A stretch of 64,000 nt of DNA from KBS50 sp042434095 (GCF_042434095.1 NZ_JBHLUE010000032.1:62001-126000), one strand, 5' to 3'; numbered from the stretch's first letter, positions 50,759 through 61,665 are shown. Translations and numbers: made by a program. Notes: generated by a model from the letters alone, not told the origin.

Positions 50759-51213
50759 TGGCCGACAAGAGCACCGCCGACCCGAGCACCGCCGGGCCGA
50801 CCGCCGCGGCCGGCAAGGCCGCCGGCCCCGCCGCCACCGGCGGCGCCGACGACACCGCCGGGAAGACCGCCGCGGCCTCCGCCGGGCCGACCGCCGCCGA
50901 CCCGACCGCCGCCCACCCGAGCACCGCCGGGCCGAGCGCCGCCGCTCCGGCGGCGCCGGCCGCCGGCACGTCCCGGACCACCGACGTCACGCCCGGTCCG
51001 GGCGGAGTGATGACCGACGAGGCCGGCGTGGTCACCGGGCCGCTCACCCTGCAGACCGAGTACGCCGACGGCGCGGTGACGGTACGCGTGCAGTACAAGG
51101 ACGCCGACGAGTGGTACGCGGTGACCGGCGCCCATGCCCCGCTGGCCGACCCGGCCGGCCTGGATGCCGTCCACGCCATCGCCGTGGCCCTGACCAACCG
51201 CCCCGAGGGCTGA
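50758..51213 (+). CDS. Small cytosolic protein coupled to the nuclease gene
   Basis: 151 residues; its ATG overlaps the nuclease stop (TGATG). Residues 1-80 are low-complexity Ala/Thr/Pro/Gly repeats (STADPSTAGPTAA). Residues about 85-150 form a small folded-looking domain (VVTGPLTLQTEYADGAVTVRVQYKD, WYAVTGAHAPL, LDAVHAIAVALTNRPEG). It has no signal peptide, so it stays inside. Coupled expression with a nuclease raises the possibility that it is an inhibitor, but many exported nucleases have none; unproven. Confidence 0.6.
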   Translation: MADKSTADPSTAGPTAAAGKAAGPAATGGADDTAGKTAAASAGPTAADPTAAHPSTAGPSAAAPAAPAAGTSRTTDVTPGPGGVMTDEAGVVTGPLTLQTEYADGAVTVRVQYKDADEWYAVTGAHAPLADPAGLDAVHAIAVALTNRPEG

Positions 51214-51227
51214 CCGCCCGCCAGGCG

Positions 51228-51279
51228 TTAGGAAGGGCCCCTTCCTATACAAAAAGCGATAAGAAGGGGCCCTTCCTTA
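51228..51279. terminator. Bidirectional terminator, AAGGGGCCCTT palindromic element
   Basis: TTAGGAAGGGCCCCTTCCTAT and ATAAGAAGGGGCCCTTCCTTA pair with one mismatch around the loop ACAAAAAGCG. It sits between the convergent nuclease pair and the peptide ABC operon, 15 bp after one stop and 5 bp before the other. Confidence 0.85.
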
Positions 51280-51283
51280 CCCC

Positions 51284-52737
<1,454 letters not shown>

Positions 52738-52741
<4 letters not shown>

Positions 52742-53724
52742 CGGACCGCCACCTCCTGGGGGACGGGGTTGTTGCAGCGCAGCCGGCCGCCGCGCGCGGT
52801 GGGCTCGAGCGGCGGGGTGGCGCCCACACAGGCGTCCACCACGCGCTCGCAGCGGGGCGCGAAGGCGCACCCCTCGGACCAGGGGATGTTGTCGGAGACC
52901 GAGCCGGGGATGGCGTGCAGCCGCTCCCCGCGCACCGAGTCGAGCCGGGGCACCGAGCTCAGCAGCCCGTACGTGTAGGGGTGCCGGGGCTGGGCGAACA
53001 GCTGGTGCCGCTCGGCGGTCTCGACCACCTTGCCGCCGTACAGCACGTTGACCGTGTCGCAGAGCCCGGCCACCACGCCGAGGTCGTGGGTGATCATGAT
53101 GAGCGCCGTGCCGGTGTCGTCCACCAGCTCCTTGAGCAGGGTGAGGATCTGCGCCTGGATCGTCACGTCCAGCGCCGTGGTGGGCTCGTCGGCGATCAGC
53201 AGCCGCGGCTTGCAGGCCAGCGCGATGGCGATGAGGGCGCGCTGGCGCATGCCGCCGGAGATCTGGTGCGGATACTCCGAGAGCCGGCGGTCCGGGTCCG
53301 GGATGCCGACGGCGTCGAGCAGGTCCCGGGACTCCCGCAACGCCTGCCGGCGGTCCCGGCCCTGGTGCCGCTCGAGCACCTCGGCCACCTGGCGGCCGAT
53401 CGGCACGACCGGGTTGAGCGAGGACAGCGGGTCCTGGAAGATCATGCCGATCTCCTTGCCGCGCCGGTCCCGCAGGTCGTCCGGGCGCAGCCGAAGCAGG
53501 TCGGTGCCCTCGAACAACACCTCGCCGCCCACCTTGTTGCCGCGCTTGGGCAGCAGGCCCATGATGGCCAGGCTGGTCACGCTCTTGCCGCAGCCGGACT
53601 CACCGACCAGGCCCACGGTCTGGCCGGGCTCGACGGTGAAGCTCACCTTGTCCACGGCCGTGAAGGGCCGCTCGCCCCGGCGGCCGAAGACCACGCTCAG
53701 ATCCCGTACGTCGAGCAGGGTCAT
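52738..53724 (-). CDS. Oligopeptide ABC transporter ATP-binding protein (OppD/DppD)
   Basis: 328 residues from the ATG at 53724 with GGGAGG upstream; the longer frame upstream is not translated. It has Walker A GESGCGKSVTSL, Q-loop MIFQDPLSSLNP, signature QISGGMRQRALIAIAL, Walker B LLIADEPTTALD and the C-terminal peptide-transporter Cys block (GCAFAPRCERVVDAC). It forms the ATPase heterodimer with the following gene product at the cytoplasmic face of the permeases. Confidence 0.92.
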
Positions 53725-53767
53725 CGTGATCCTCCCTGGTGCCTGTCCCGGACAACGATCATCGTGA

Positions 53768-54724
53768 TCACCGCCGGTTCTTGGGGTCGATGGCTTCCCG
53801 CATGGCCTCACCGAGCAGGGTGAAGCCGAGCGCCACGATGATGATGGCCAGCGCCGGGTAGTAGGCCAGTTCGGGCCGTACGTCGAAGTAGCGCTGGCCG
53901 TCGACGCCGAGCATCAGGCCCCACTCGGCCCGGTTGATGTCCGGGTCGCCGAGGCCGAGGAAGGACAGCGCCGCGGCGTCCAGGATGGCCACCGAGAAGG
54001 TCAGGGTGGCCTGGACGATCACCGCGGTCATCGCGTTCGGCAGCATGTGCCGGAGCACGATGTTGCGCTGCCGCACCCCGAGCGATCGGGCCGCCAGCAC
54101 GTGGTCGCTCTCCCGCTGGGCCAGCATGGAGCCGCGCAACAGCCGGGCGAAGATCGGTACGTTGACGATGGCCACCGCGAAGATGACCGTCCACTGGCTC
54201 GACTTGCTCGCCATGGCCACCAGGGTGATCGCCAGCAGCAGGCTGGGCAGCGCCAGCATCACGTCGGTGAGCCGCATGAGGACCACGTCGACCCAGCCGC
54301 CGAACGCGCCGGAGATCGCGCCGATGAGCACGCCGAGGGCCAGGCCGATCAGGGTGGCCAGCACCCCCACGAAGAGGGTCTGCCGCGAGCCGTAGATGAG
54401 CCGGGAGGCGAAGTCCCGGCCCAGCGGGTCCGAGCCGAGCAGGAAGCCCGACCGGGCGCCCGGGATGCTGTCCACCCGCAGGTCCTTGGTCAGCTCGGGG
54501 AACCGGGTGGTGGGGTCGTGCTGGGCGATCAGCGGGGCGAAGATCGCGACGAGGATCAGCAGCAGCACGATGGCCGCGCCGATGATCGCCACCGGGTTCC
54601 GGCGCAACCGCTGGAACGCGTCGCGGAGCAGGCTCACCCCGCCCTTGTCGGCGGTCGCCTGGGCCAGTTCCTCCAGCCGGGCCCGCTTCCGGTCGCCCAG
54701 CAGCCCGATACTCCGCTCGCTCAT
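53768..54724 (-). CDS. Oligopeptide ABC transporter permease (OppC/DppC)
   Basis: 318 residues with six membrane segments, starting with AIIGAAIVLLLILVAIFAPL after a cytoplasmic N-terminus. The N-terminal domain contains GSDPLGRDFASRLIYGSR, typical of DppC. The EAA loop (ESDHVLAARSLGVRQRNIVLRH) contacts the ATPases. Its start (ATGA) overlaps the stop of a possible 27-residue frame upstream. Confidence 0.92.
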   Translation of the reverse strand: MSERSIGLLGDRKRARLEELAQATADKGGVSLLRDAFQRLRRNPVAIIGAAIVLLLILVAIFAPLIAQHDPTTRFPELTKDLRVDSIPGARSGFLLGSDPLGRDFASRLIYGSRQTLFVGVLATLIGLALGVLIGAISGAFGGWVDVVLMRLTDVMLALPSLLLAITLVAMASKSSQWTVIFAVAIVNVPIFARLLRGSMLAQRESDHVLAARSLGVRQRNIVLRHMLPNAMTAVIVQATLTFSVAILDAAALSFLGLGDPDINRAEWGLMLGVDGQRYFDVRPELAYYPALAIIIVALGFTLLGEAMREAIDPKNRR

Positions 54725-54819
54725 GCCCGCTCCTCGCTCCGCTCGGACCGGTCATGAGGCTCCACCGCACTGAGCCCGATGATTCGCTCACTCCGCTCGC
54801 TCATGCCCGCTCCTCGCTC
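54710..54819. repeat. 30-bp direct duplication around the dppC start
   Basis: 54710-54739 and 54790-54819 are identical and each contains a ribosome site and ATG on the minus strand (GAGGAGCGGGCATGAGCGAG). The upstream copy opens a frame of 27 codons (54804 to 54721, beginning MSERSERIIGLSAVEPHD) whose TGA overlaps the true dppC ATG. It could couple dppC translation to the upstream gene. Confidence 0.7.
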
Positions 54820-54832
54820 AGGTTCCGGCCGC

Positions 54833-55840
54833 TCATCGGACCCGCACCCGGGGGTCGATGATCGCGTACGACAGGTCGACGGCCAGGTTGACCACGACGA
54901 AGACCAGCGCCGCGAGCATGATCAGCGCCTGCAACACGGGATAGTCCCGGCTGCCGGTGATCGACTGGTTGATCAACGTGCCGAGCCCGCCCCAGTTGTA
55001 GACGCGCTCGGTGAGCACCGCGCCGGCGAGCAGCGCGCCGGTCTGCAGGCCGATGGTGGTGACCACCGGCAGCAGGGCGTTCCGCAGCACGTGCCGGCCG
55101 CGGATCGTCTTCTGCCGCAGGCCCTTGGCCTCGGCGGTGCGCACGTAGTCCTCGTTCAGCACGTCGAGGACGCTGGCCCGGGTGATCCGCACGATCACCG
55201 CGAGCGGGATGGTGGCCAGCGTGATGGCCGGCAGCACCAGGTGCCAGAGGGCGTCGGCGCTGGCGTCGAACTCCCGGGTCAGCAGCCCGTCCAGCACGAA
55301 GAAGCCGGTGACGTCGGTGTTGTCGACACCCGTGCTGATCCGCCCGGACGGCGGGAACCAGTGGATGTTCTGGGTGAAGACGTCCTTGAGCAGATAGCCC
55401 AGGAAGAAGATGGGGATCGAGATGCCCAGCAGGGTGGCGCCGACGGTGAGGTTGTCGAGCAGCCGGCCGCGGTACCGGGCGGCCAGGTATCCGAGCGGTA
55501 TGCCGAGCGCGACCGCGATGATGAGCGCGGCGACCGAGAGCTCGATGGTGGCCGGGAAGGCGCGGGCGATCACCGCGCTGACCGCGTCTCCGGTCCGGAT
55601 CGAATTGCCGAAGTCGCCGGAGAGGGTGCGCTGCATGAACTTGCCGTACTGCACCCAGATCGGTTGGTCATAGCCGAGCGCCTTGGTGAGCAGCGCCCGG
55701 GTGGCGGGTGTGGCCCGCTCGCCGAGCAGCGCGTCGACCGGGCCACCGGGCAGGTTGCGCAGCCAGATGAAGATCAGTGCCGACAGCACGATCAGGGTCA
55801 CCGCCATCTGGAGCAGGCGGCGGATTATCACTCGCAGCAT
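54833..55840 (-). CDS. Oligopeptide ABC transporter permease (OppB/DppB)
   Basis: 335 residues with AAGGG before the ATG. It begins MLRVIIRRLLQMAVTLIVLS and has GSIRTGDAVSAVIARAFP-like and LGIPLGYLAARYRG blocks. The EAA loop reads EDYVRTAEAKGLRQKTIRGRH, and six membrane segments end at VNLAVDLSYAIIDPRVRVR, typical of DppB. It pairs with DppC to form the channel. Confidence 0.92.
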   Translation of the reverse strand: MLRVIIRRLLQMAVTLIVLSALIFIWLRNLPGGPVDALLGERATPATRALLTKALGYDQPIWVQYGKFMQRTLSGDFGNSIRTGDAVSAVIARAFPATIELSVAALIIAVALGIPLGYLAARYRGRLLDNLTVGATLLGISIPIFFLGYLLKDVFTQNIHWFPPSGRISTGVDNTDVTGFFVLDGLLTREFDASADALWHLVLPAITLATIPLAVIVRITRASVLDVLNEDYVRTAEAKGLRQKTIRGRHVLRNALLPVVTTIGLQTGALLAGAVLTERVYNWGGLGTLINQSITGSRDYPVLQALIMLAALVFVVVNLAVDLSYAIIDPRVRVR

Positions 55841-55888
55841 GTTCTCTGCCCTTCGAGCCTTCGAGTCGGGCCGCTTGTTTCACGGGTG

Positions 55889-55924
55889 CGGCCCGGACCG
55901 GGACTGCTGCCCCGGTCCGGGCCG
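55889..55924 (-). terminator. Hairpin between dppA-like and dppB-like genes
   Basis: CGGCCCGGACCGGG (55889-55902) pairs perfectly with 55911-55924 around an 8-nt loop. It follows the binding-protein gene by 24 bp. A hairpin here usually reduces downstream transcription or protects the upstream message, so that the binding protein is made in excess of the permeases. Confidence 0.7.
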
Positions 55925-55948
55925 CTGCCGCAGGACGCTGAGCGCCGG

Positions 55949-57625
55949 TCAGCCGTTCGAGACGGTGACGCCCACGAACCGCTCGTCGGTGAGCGGGCTG
56001 GGCGTAACGCCCGACACGCCCTTGGCGAACACGATCGAGGGCGGCGCGTGCCACAGCGGCACGGCCGGCAGCCACTTGGTGGCGAGATCGCGGTTGACCT
56101 GCTCGTACGCGGCCTTCTTCTCGTTCTCGTCGACCTTTGCGTCGGCCGCGCTGATGGCGCTGAACATGTCGGTCAGGCGCTGGTCACCGAACTCGTTCTT
56201 GGCGCGCCCGAAGAAGGTGCCCACGAAATTGCCCGGGTCGTTGTAGTCACCGGTCCAGCCCAGGATGTGGATGTCCTGCTTGCCGAACGTCTGCACGTCG
56301 TCCTTGTAGCCGCCGTTCCACGGCCGCGGGACGCCCTGCACCTTGATGCCGACGGCCTGCAGGTCGTTCGCGAGAACCGTGAAGATCTCCTGCGGGTTCG
56401 GCATGTACGGCCGGGTGACGTCCGTCGGGTAGTAGAACTTCAGCGTCAGGTTGCTGGCGCCCGCCTGGGCCAGCAGCTGCTTGGCCTTGTCCGGGTTGTA
56501 CTCGTACTTCTGCACGTCCGGCGCGTAGCCCAGCACGGTGTCCGGCATGAACTCGTCGGCCACCTTGGCGCCGCTGGGCGCCTTGGTCTGCACCAGCTGT
56601 TCCCGGTTCAACGCGTACGCGATGGCCTGCCGGACCCGCAGGTCCTGCAGCTTCGGGTTCTTCTGGTTGAAGCCCAGGTAGAGGATGTTGAAGGCCGGCC
56701 GCGGCAGAACCTGGAAGCCCTCGCTGGCCAGCGCCTTGCTGTCGGCCGGGGCGGGGAAGTCGATGCCCTGCACCGTGCCGGCGCGCAGCTCCTGCTTCCG
56801 GGTGCTCTCGTCACCAATGATCTTGATGACGACCTTGTCGACCTTGGCCTTCTCGCCCCAGTAGTCCGCGTTGCGGTTCAGGGTGATCTCGTTCTTGGCC
56901 TTGTCCCAGCCGCCGAACGTGAACGGGCCGGTGCCGGTCGGGTGCTCGGTGGCGAAGGCGCTGTACGAGAAGGAGTCGCCGCTCTGCTTGACCGTGTCGG
57001 CGTCGTACTTCTTCAGCGCGTCCGGGCTGGCGATGGAGAGCGAGGTGAGCGCGAACGCACCCGGGAAGGCGCCCTTGTACTGGTTGAGGGTGAGGACCGC
57101 GGTGCTGTCGTCCTTGGCCTCGCACTTGTTGTAGATCGGCTTGCCCAGGCCGTCGGCCTCGTTCTTGGCGAACCCGCCGAAGACGTCGATGTAGTAGAGC
57201 ATGTTGCTCTGGGCCGCGGCGCCCTTCATGTTGTACCAGCGGTCGAAGTTGAAGCAGACCGCGGCCGCGTTGAACGCCGTACCATCCTGGAACTTGACGC
57301 CCTTGCGGAGCTTGAACGTCCACACCTTGCCGGCGGGGTCGTGCTCCCAGCTCTCGGCGAGGCCACCCACCAGGTCGGCCGTGCCGGGCTTGGTGGTGAC
57401 CAAGGTTTCGTACATCTGGCGGATGGGGCGGAACGACTCGCCGTCGTCGTTGAAGATCGGGTCGAAGTTCTTCGGGTCGCCCGCACCGGCGAAGACGAAC
57501 GTGCCGCCGGTCTTGGCCGAGCCGCCCCCGCTGTCCCGATCGCTCTTCGCGCACCCGGCCGCGCCGGCTGCCAGCGCGGCAACGGCCGCAACGGCGACAG
57601 CCGCCTTGAGCCTACTCGCCTGCAT
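55949..57625 (-). CDS. Oligopeptide ABC transporter substrate-binding lipoprotein (DppA/OppA)
   Basis: 558 residues with GAGGTGAG before the ATG. A lipoprotein signal peptide (VAAVAALAAGAAGC) is followed by the SBP_bac_5 fold: GDPKNFDPIFNDD, LVGGLAESWEHDPAGKVWTF, LRKGVKFQDGTAF, FGGWDKAKNEITLNRNADYW and VRQAIAYALNREQL. It captures peptides outside the membrane and delivers them to the permeases. It is first in the operon. The ligand range cannot be read from sequence. Confidence 0.93.
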   Translation of the reverse strand: MQASRLKAAVAVAAVAALAAGAAGCAKSDRDSGGGSAKTGGTFVFAGAGDPKNFDPIFNDDGESFRPIRQMYETLVTTKPGTADLVGGLAESWEHDPAGKVWTFKLRKGVKFQDGTAFNAAAVCFNFDRWYNMKGAAAQSNMLYYIDVFGGFAKNEADGLGKPIYNKCEAKDDSTAVLTLNQYKGAFPGAFALTSLSIASPDALKKYDADTVKQSGDSFSYSAFATEHPTGTGPFTFGGWDKAKNEITLNRNADYWGEKAKVDKVVIKIIGDESTRKQELRAGTVQGIDFPAPADSKALASEGFQVLPRPAFNILYLGFNQKNPKLQDLRVRQAIAYALNREQLVQTKAPSGAKVADEFMPDTVLGYAPDVQKYEYNPDKAKQLLAQAGASNLTLKFYYPTDVTRPYMPNPQEIFTVLANDLQAVGIKVQGVPRPWNGGYKDDVQTFGKQDIHILGWTGDYNDPGNFVGTFFGRAKNEFGDQRLTDMFSAISAADAKVDENEKKAAYEQVNRDLATKWLPAVPLWHAPPSIVFAKGVSGVTPSPLTDERFVGVTVSNG

Positions 57626-57869
57626 CTCTCACCTCATCCTGCGCATGACCGTCGCCGGCTCTGGCTCGGTCCGTGAGCGGCACCGTAACGGCCGTCACGC
57701 CAAGAACGGAACTGCGCAAGGTGAATCTCTACCAAGCCGACATCTAGCGATGATCTTTGGTACGCGACGCGGCATATGTCCGGTAGGCCGGATAACGAAG
57801 GTATAACGACAATCGGTCGCCCGCCGACCACACCTGTCACACCGCGACGCCGTACCGGAACCCCGTGGA
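57626..57869 (-). promoter_or_regulatory. Promoter region of the peptide transporter operon
   Basis: 244 bp, clearly less GC-rich than the surroundings (GGATAACGAAGGTATAACGAC, 57791-57811 on plus). TACCAA (57729-57734) and TTGGTA (57756-57761) are inverted repeats 21 bp apart and could be an operator. I could not settle -35 and -10 boxes. It also separates the operon from recR. No gene is seen. Confidence 0.5.
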
Positions 57870-58463
57870 TCAGACCGCGCGGCGGCCCTCGAAGGCCCGG
57901 CCCAGGGTGATCTCGTCGGCGTACTCCAGATCGCCGCCGACCGGCAGCCCGCTCGCCAGCCGGGTGACCGCGATGCCCATCGGCTTGACCATCAGGGCCA
58001 GGTAGGTGGCCGTGGCCTCGCCCTCGGTGTTCGGGTCGGTGGCCAGGATGAGTTCCCTGACCTCGCCGGAGCCCAGCCGCACCAGCAGCTCCCGGATGCG
58101 CAGATTGTCCGGGCCGATGCCCTCCAGCGGATTGATGGCCCCGCCGAGCACGTGATAGCGACCGCGGAACTCACCGGTCCGCTCGATCGCCACCACGTCC
58201 TTGGGCTCCTCCACCACGCACAGCACCTCATTGGTGCGGCGCGGGTCCCGGCAGATCCGGCACTGGTCGGCCTCGGAGACGTTGAAGCAGGTGGTGCAGA
58301 ACCGCACCAGCTCCTTGACCTTGCGCAGCGCGGTGGCCAACCGGGTCACGTCGGCCGGGTCGGCCGAGAGGATGTGGAAGGCGATCCGCTGGGCGCTCTT
58401 GGGCCCCACGCCGGGCAGCCGGCCCAGCTCGTCGATCAGGTCCTGGATCGCTCCCTCGTACAC
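57870..58463 (-). CDS. recR: Recombination protein RecR
   Basis: 197 residues from a GTG. The helix-hairpin-helix (LIDELGRLPGVGPKSAQRIAFHIL), the zinc finger (FCTTCFNVSEADQCRICRD) and the Toprim domain (VLCVVEEPKDVVAIERTG, ILATDPNTEGEATATYL) are complete. It works with RecO and RecF to load RecA on gapped DNA. It is 6 bp after ybaB and downstream of dnaX, the conserved order in actinobacteria. Confidence 0.96.
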   Translation of the reverse strand: MYEGAIQDLIDELGRLPGVGPKSAQRIAFHILSADPADVTRLATALRKVKELVRFCTTCFNVSEADQCRICRDPRRTNEVLCVVEEPKDVVAIERTGEFRGRYHVLGGAINPLEGIGPDNLRIRELLVRLGSGEVRELILATDPNTEGEATATYLALMVKPMGIAVTRLASGLPVGGDLEYADEITLGRAFEGRRAV

Positions 58464-58469
58464 GGCGGC

Positions 58470-58802
58470 TCAGAAACCGGGCAGGCCGAGGCCGCCCATG
58501 CCGCCGGCCACCGGGCCCATCTTCTGCTCGGTCAGCTCGCGCACCGCCTCGGTGGCGTTGTGCACCGCGGCCACCACCAGGTCCTCCAGCGTCTCCACGT
58601 CCTCCGGGTCGACCGCCTTCGGATCGATCTTGACGGACTTGACCTCGCCCGAGCCCGCCATGGTGACGGTGACCAGCCCGCCCCCGGCCGTACCGGTCAG
58701 CTCGGCCTCGGCGAGCTCGGCCTGCGCGGCGGCGATCTGCTGCTGCATCTTCTGGGCCTGCTTCAACATCTGCTGCATATTGGGCTGTCCACCGGGGCGC
58801 AC
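58470..58802 (-). CDS. ybaB: YbaB/EbfC nucleoid-associated protein
   Basis: 110 residues from a GTG with AGGAG upstream. It contains NMQQMLKQAQKMQQQIAAAQ, VTVTMAGSGEVKSVKIDP and VETLEDLVVAAVHNATEAV. The family forms dimers that bind DNA and help organise the nucleoid or repair. The Met-rich, Gly-rich end (MGPVAGGMGGLGLPGF) is common. It is cotranscribed with dnaX and recR. Confidence 0.95.
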   Translation of the reverse strand: MRPGGQPNMQQMLKQAQKMQQQIAAAQAELAEAELTGTAGGGLVTVTMAGSGEVKSVKIDPKAVDPEDVETLEDLVVAAVHNATEAVRELTEQKMGPVAGGMGGLGLPGF

Positions 58803-58947
58803 GTCGGGCTCCTTCTCGCGGGGGTCGCTCGGCCGCCGACCAGCCTAACGGTCCGCACCGACGGGTACGGCTCAGGCCGGCCCCGCCGGCCCTCGCGCCA
58901 GCCCGGCACCGGCCGCGCACCGCGCCGCCCGGCACGGCCGCCATCCG

Positions 58948-61665
58948 TCAGCGCGCCTCGACCTCGCCGATCCGCTCGGCGGAGAACGCCTGCTGCAACA
59001 GCTGCACGGCCTGCTGCTCGCTGGTCTGCCGGGCGGTCTGCTCGTCGACCACCTCGTCCAGCGGCTCATCCCCCGGATCGAACCCGACGTAGCCGCCGCC
59101 AGCCCGGGGCGGTCCGTCGTACTCGGGATCGTACGGCGGTTCGCCGGCCCACTCCTGCTCGGCCACGGCCGTCGGGGCCGCGCGTCCGGCCCCCCGGCCC
59201 GCCGGCCGGGGGCCACGCCCGGCGGCCGCCGCACGGGCCGCCGCGAGGCCTCCGCTGACCGGTCGGTCGGCAGCGCCGGGCGCCGCGCGTCCGCCGCTCA
59301 CCGGCCGCGTGGCGGCCGCGCCGGCCGCCGTCGGCCGGGCCAGGTCACCGCCGGGCGCCGTCGGCCGGGCCACGTCCGCGCCGCGCGAGCCGGCGGCCGC
59401 CGCGCGAGCCACCGAGATCCCCCCGCCGGTACGCTCCACGGGCGCGCCCGCCGCCGCAACGGTCCCCGGGCCGTCCGGCGCCGGCGATGCCGGTTCGCCA
59501 CCGCCACCCGGACGAGCCGGGGCGGGCCAGTCGTCCGCGGCCGGCTCGGCGCCGGCCGGGGCCGCGTCGCCGCCGGCCGCACCGTCTGGTCCGGCGGCAC
59601 CCCGGGCTGCTTCTCCGGCGGCCGTACCGCCGGGCCGGGCTGGGGTGGGCCAGTCGTCCTCCTCGGCGGCCGCCGGCGGCGCCGGGGCTGGGCCACCGCC
59701 GCCGGCCGCGCGCGGCCGGGCCGCCCCGGCCGGGGTCCGCCCGTTCGCCGGCTCGGACCGGACCGCCGCCGCATCGTCCTGCCCGGACCGCCCGCCGTTG
59801 GCGTCGGCCCGGGGCCCGGCGGTGGGCGCGGCGTCGGGCCGCGGCGCGGCGTCGGACCGCGAGCCGGCGGTGGGCGCGGGCGTCCGGGGCGGCGTCGAGC
59901 GCTGGTCGCCGGCCACCTCGCAGCGCACCTGCCAACGGCCGCCGAGCTGCTCGTACAGGGCGTCGGCCAGCACCTCGGCCTGGCCCGCCACCATCTGGGC
60001 GTGCACCGGGTAGCGGAAGGTCAGCACCACGGTCTCGCCGTCCAGGTCGCGCACGGTGGCGTCCCGAACGAGCGCGGCGATCCGCTTGTTGCTGCGATTG
60101 ACCATCGCGACCACTTCGGTCCAGACCCGGCGTACCGCGGCCGCGTCCAGCCCGCCGGAACCCGCCGGCTCGGCGATCGGGTCCGGGGTGGCCGGATCGG
60201 GCATCACGGCGGCCGGCGACACCGGCCGGGCCGACGCCGGGGGTCCCGGCTGCGCCGGCGGCGCAGCCGCGGCGGCGCGTACCGGCTCGGGAGCCGCCGG
60301 GGTCGGGTCGGCGCCGGCGGCCGGTGGTACGGGCGGCGCCGGCGCGACCGACCGGGACCCGTCCGCGGTGGGCGCCGGCGGCGCGGCCACCTCGCCGAGC
60401 CGATCCGCGCTGGGCCGATCCGCGGCGGGTCGATCCGCGGCGGGCACCTCCGGCGCGGTGGCCGGGCGGGGCGGCCCGGCGGCGGGCTCCGGCGCCGGAC
60501 CGGCCAGCGTGAGCCGGCGTTCCATCCGCTCCAGCCGCTGCAACAGGCCGGCTGTCGAGTCGTCGGCGCCGGGCAGCAGCATCCGGGCGCAGATCAGCTC
60601 CAGCAGCAGCCGGGGCGCGGTGGTGCCACGCATGTCCACCAGACCGTTGTGCACGATGTCGGCGCACCGGGACAGGGTGCCGGGCCCGAGCCGCTGCGCC
60701 TGCGCGGCCATCCGCTCGAGCTGGTCGGCCGGCCCGTCGATCAGCCCCTTGGCGGCCGCGTCCGGCACCTGCTGCAGGACGATCAGGTCCCGCAGCCGCT
60801 CCAGCAGGTCGGCGGCGAACCGTCGCGGGTCGTGCCCGGCCTCGACGATCCGGTCGATGGCCGCGTACGCGGCCGCGCCGTCGCCGGCGGCCAACGCGTC
60901 GCACATCTCGTCGATCAGCGCCGAGTCGGTGACCCCGAGGAGCGCGGCCGCCCGGGCGTAGCTCACCCCCTCCGCGCCGGCTCCGCCGATGAGCTGGTCG
61001 AGCACGGAGAGGCTGTCCCGCATGCTGCCGCCACCGGCGCGCACCACCAGCGGAAAGACCGCCGGCTCGACGGTGACGCCCTCCGCCTGGCACAGCTGCT
61101 CCAGATAGGGGCGGACCACCTTCGGCGGGAACAGCCGGAACGGGTAGTGGTGGGTCCGCGACCTGATGGTGCCGAGGACCTTCTCCGGCTCGGTGGTCGC
61201 GAAGATGAACTTGACGTAATCCGGCGGTTCCTCGACCAGCTTGAGCAGCGCGTTGAAGCCGGCCGACGAGACCATGTGCGCCTCGTCGATGATATAGATC
61301 TTGAACCGGCTGCTGGCCGGGGCGAAGAAGGCCCGCTCGCGCAGTTCCCGGGCGTCGTCCACGCCGCCGTGGCTGGCCGCGTCGATCTCGATCACGTCGA
61401 TCGAACCGGCGCCGTCGTTGGCCAGCGAGCGGCAGGACTCGCAGACTCCGCACGGCTCGGGGGTGGGACCCTGCTCACAGTTGAGCGACCGGGCCAGGAT
61501 GCGGGCGCTGGAGGTCTTGCCGCAGCCGCGCGGCCCGGAGAAGAGGTACGCGTGGTGCAGCCGGCCGCTGCGCAACGCGGCCGACAGCGGCTCGGTGACG
61601 TGCTCCTGGCCGATGAACTCGGCGAACGTGCGCGGTCGGTACTTGCGGTAGAGCGCCAGCGCCAC
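58948..61665 (-). CDS. dnaX: DNA polymerase III subunit gamma/tau
   Basis: 905 residues from a GTG with GAGGAGG upstream. The AAA+ clamp loader part has YRKYRPRTFAEFIGQEHV, Walker A GPRGCGKTSSARIL, four zinc Cys (NCEQGPTPEPCGVCESC), Walker B IIDEAHMVS and the SRC-like sensor region. Domain III and a tau-like part with WTEVVAMVNRSNKRIAALV follow. The C-terminal 300 residues are Ala/Gly/Pro repeat-rich (SGGRAAPGAADRPVSGG). This makes it much longer than the mycobacterial protein. It loads the sliding clamp and organises the replisome. Confidence 0.95.
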   Translation of the reverse strand: MALALYRKYRPRTFAEFIGQEHVTEPLSAALRSGRLHHAYLFSGPRGCGKTSSARILARSLNCEQGPTPEPCGVCESCRSLANDGAGSIDVIEIDAASHGGVDDARELRERAFFAPASSRFKIYIIDEAHMVSSAGFNALLKLVEEPPDYVKFIFATTEPEKVLGTIRSRTHHYPFRLFPPKVVRPYLEQLCQAEGVTVEPAVFPLVVRAGGGSMRDSLSVLDQLIGGAGAEGVSYARAAALLGVTDSALIDEMCDALAAGDGAAAYAAIDRIVEAGHDPRRFAADLLERLRDLIVLQQVPDAAAKGLIDGPADQLERMAAQAQRLGPGTLSRCADIVHNGLVDMRGTTAPRLLLELICARMLLPGADDSTAGLLQRLERMERRLTLAGPAPEPAAGPPRPATAPEVPAADRPAADRPSADRLGEVAAPPAPTADGSRSVAPAPPVPPAAGADPTPAAPEPVRAAAAAPPAQPGPPASARPVSPAAVMPDPATPDPIAEPAGSGGLDAAAVRRVWTEVVAMVNRSNKRIAALVRDATVRDLDGETVVLTFRYPVHAQMVAGQAEVLADALYEQLGGRWQVRCEVAGDQRSTPPRTPAPTAGSRSDAAPRPDAAPTAGPRADANGGRSGQDDAAAVRSEPANGRTPAGAARPRAAGGGGPAPAPPAAAEEDDWPTPARPGGTAAGEAARGAAGPDGAAGGDAAPAGAEPAADDWPAPARPGGGGEPASPAPDGPGTVAAAGAPVERTGGGISVARAAAAGSRGADVARPTAPGGDLARPTAAGAAATRPVSGGRAAPGAADRPVSGGLAAARAAAAGRGPRPAGRGAGRAAPTAVAEQEWAGEPPYDPEYDGPPRAGGGYVGFDPGDEPLDEVVDEQTARQTSEQQAVQLLQQAFSAERIGEVEAR

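Noticed and set aside
54779..57676. 965-codon plus-strand frame
   Set aside because: It is antisense to the permease and peptide-binding protein genes and lacks any domain.
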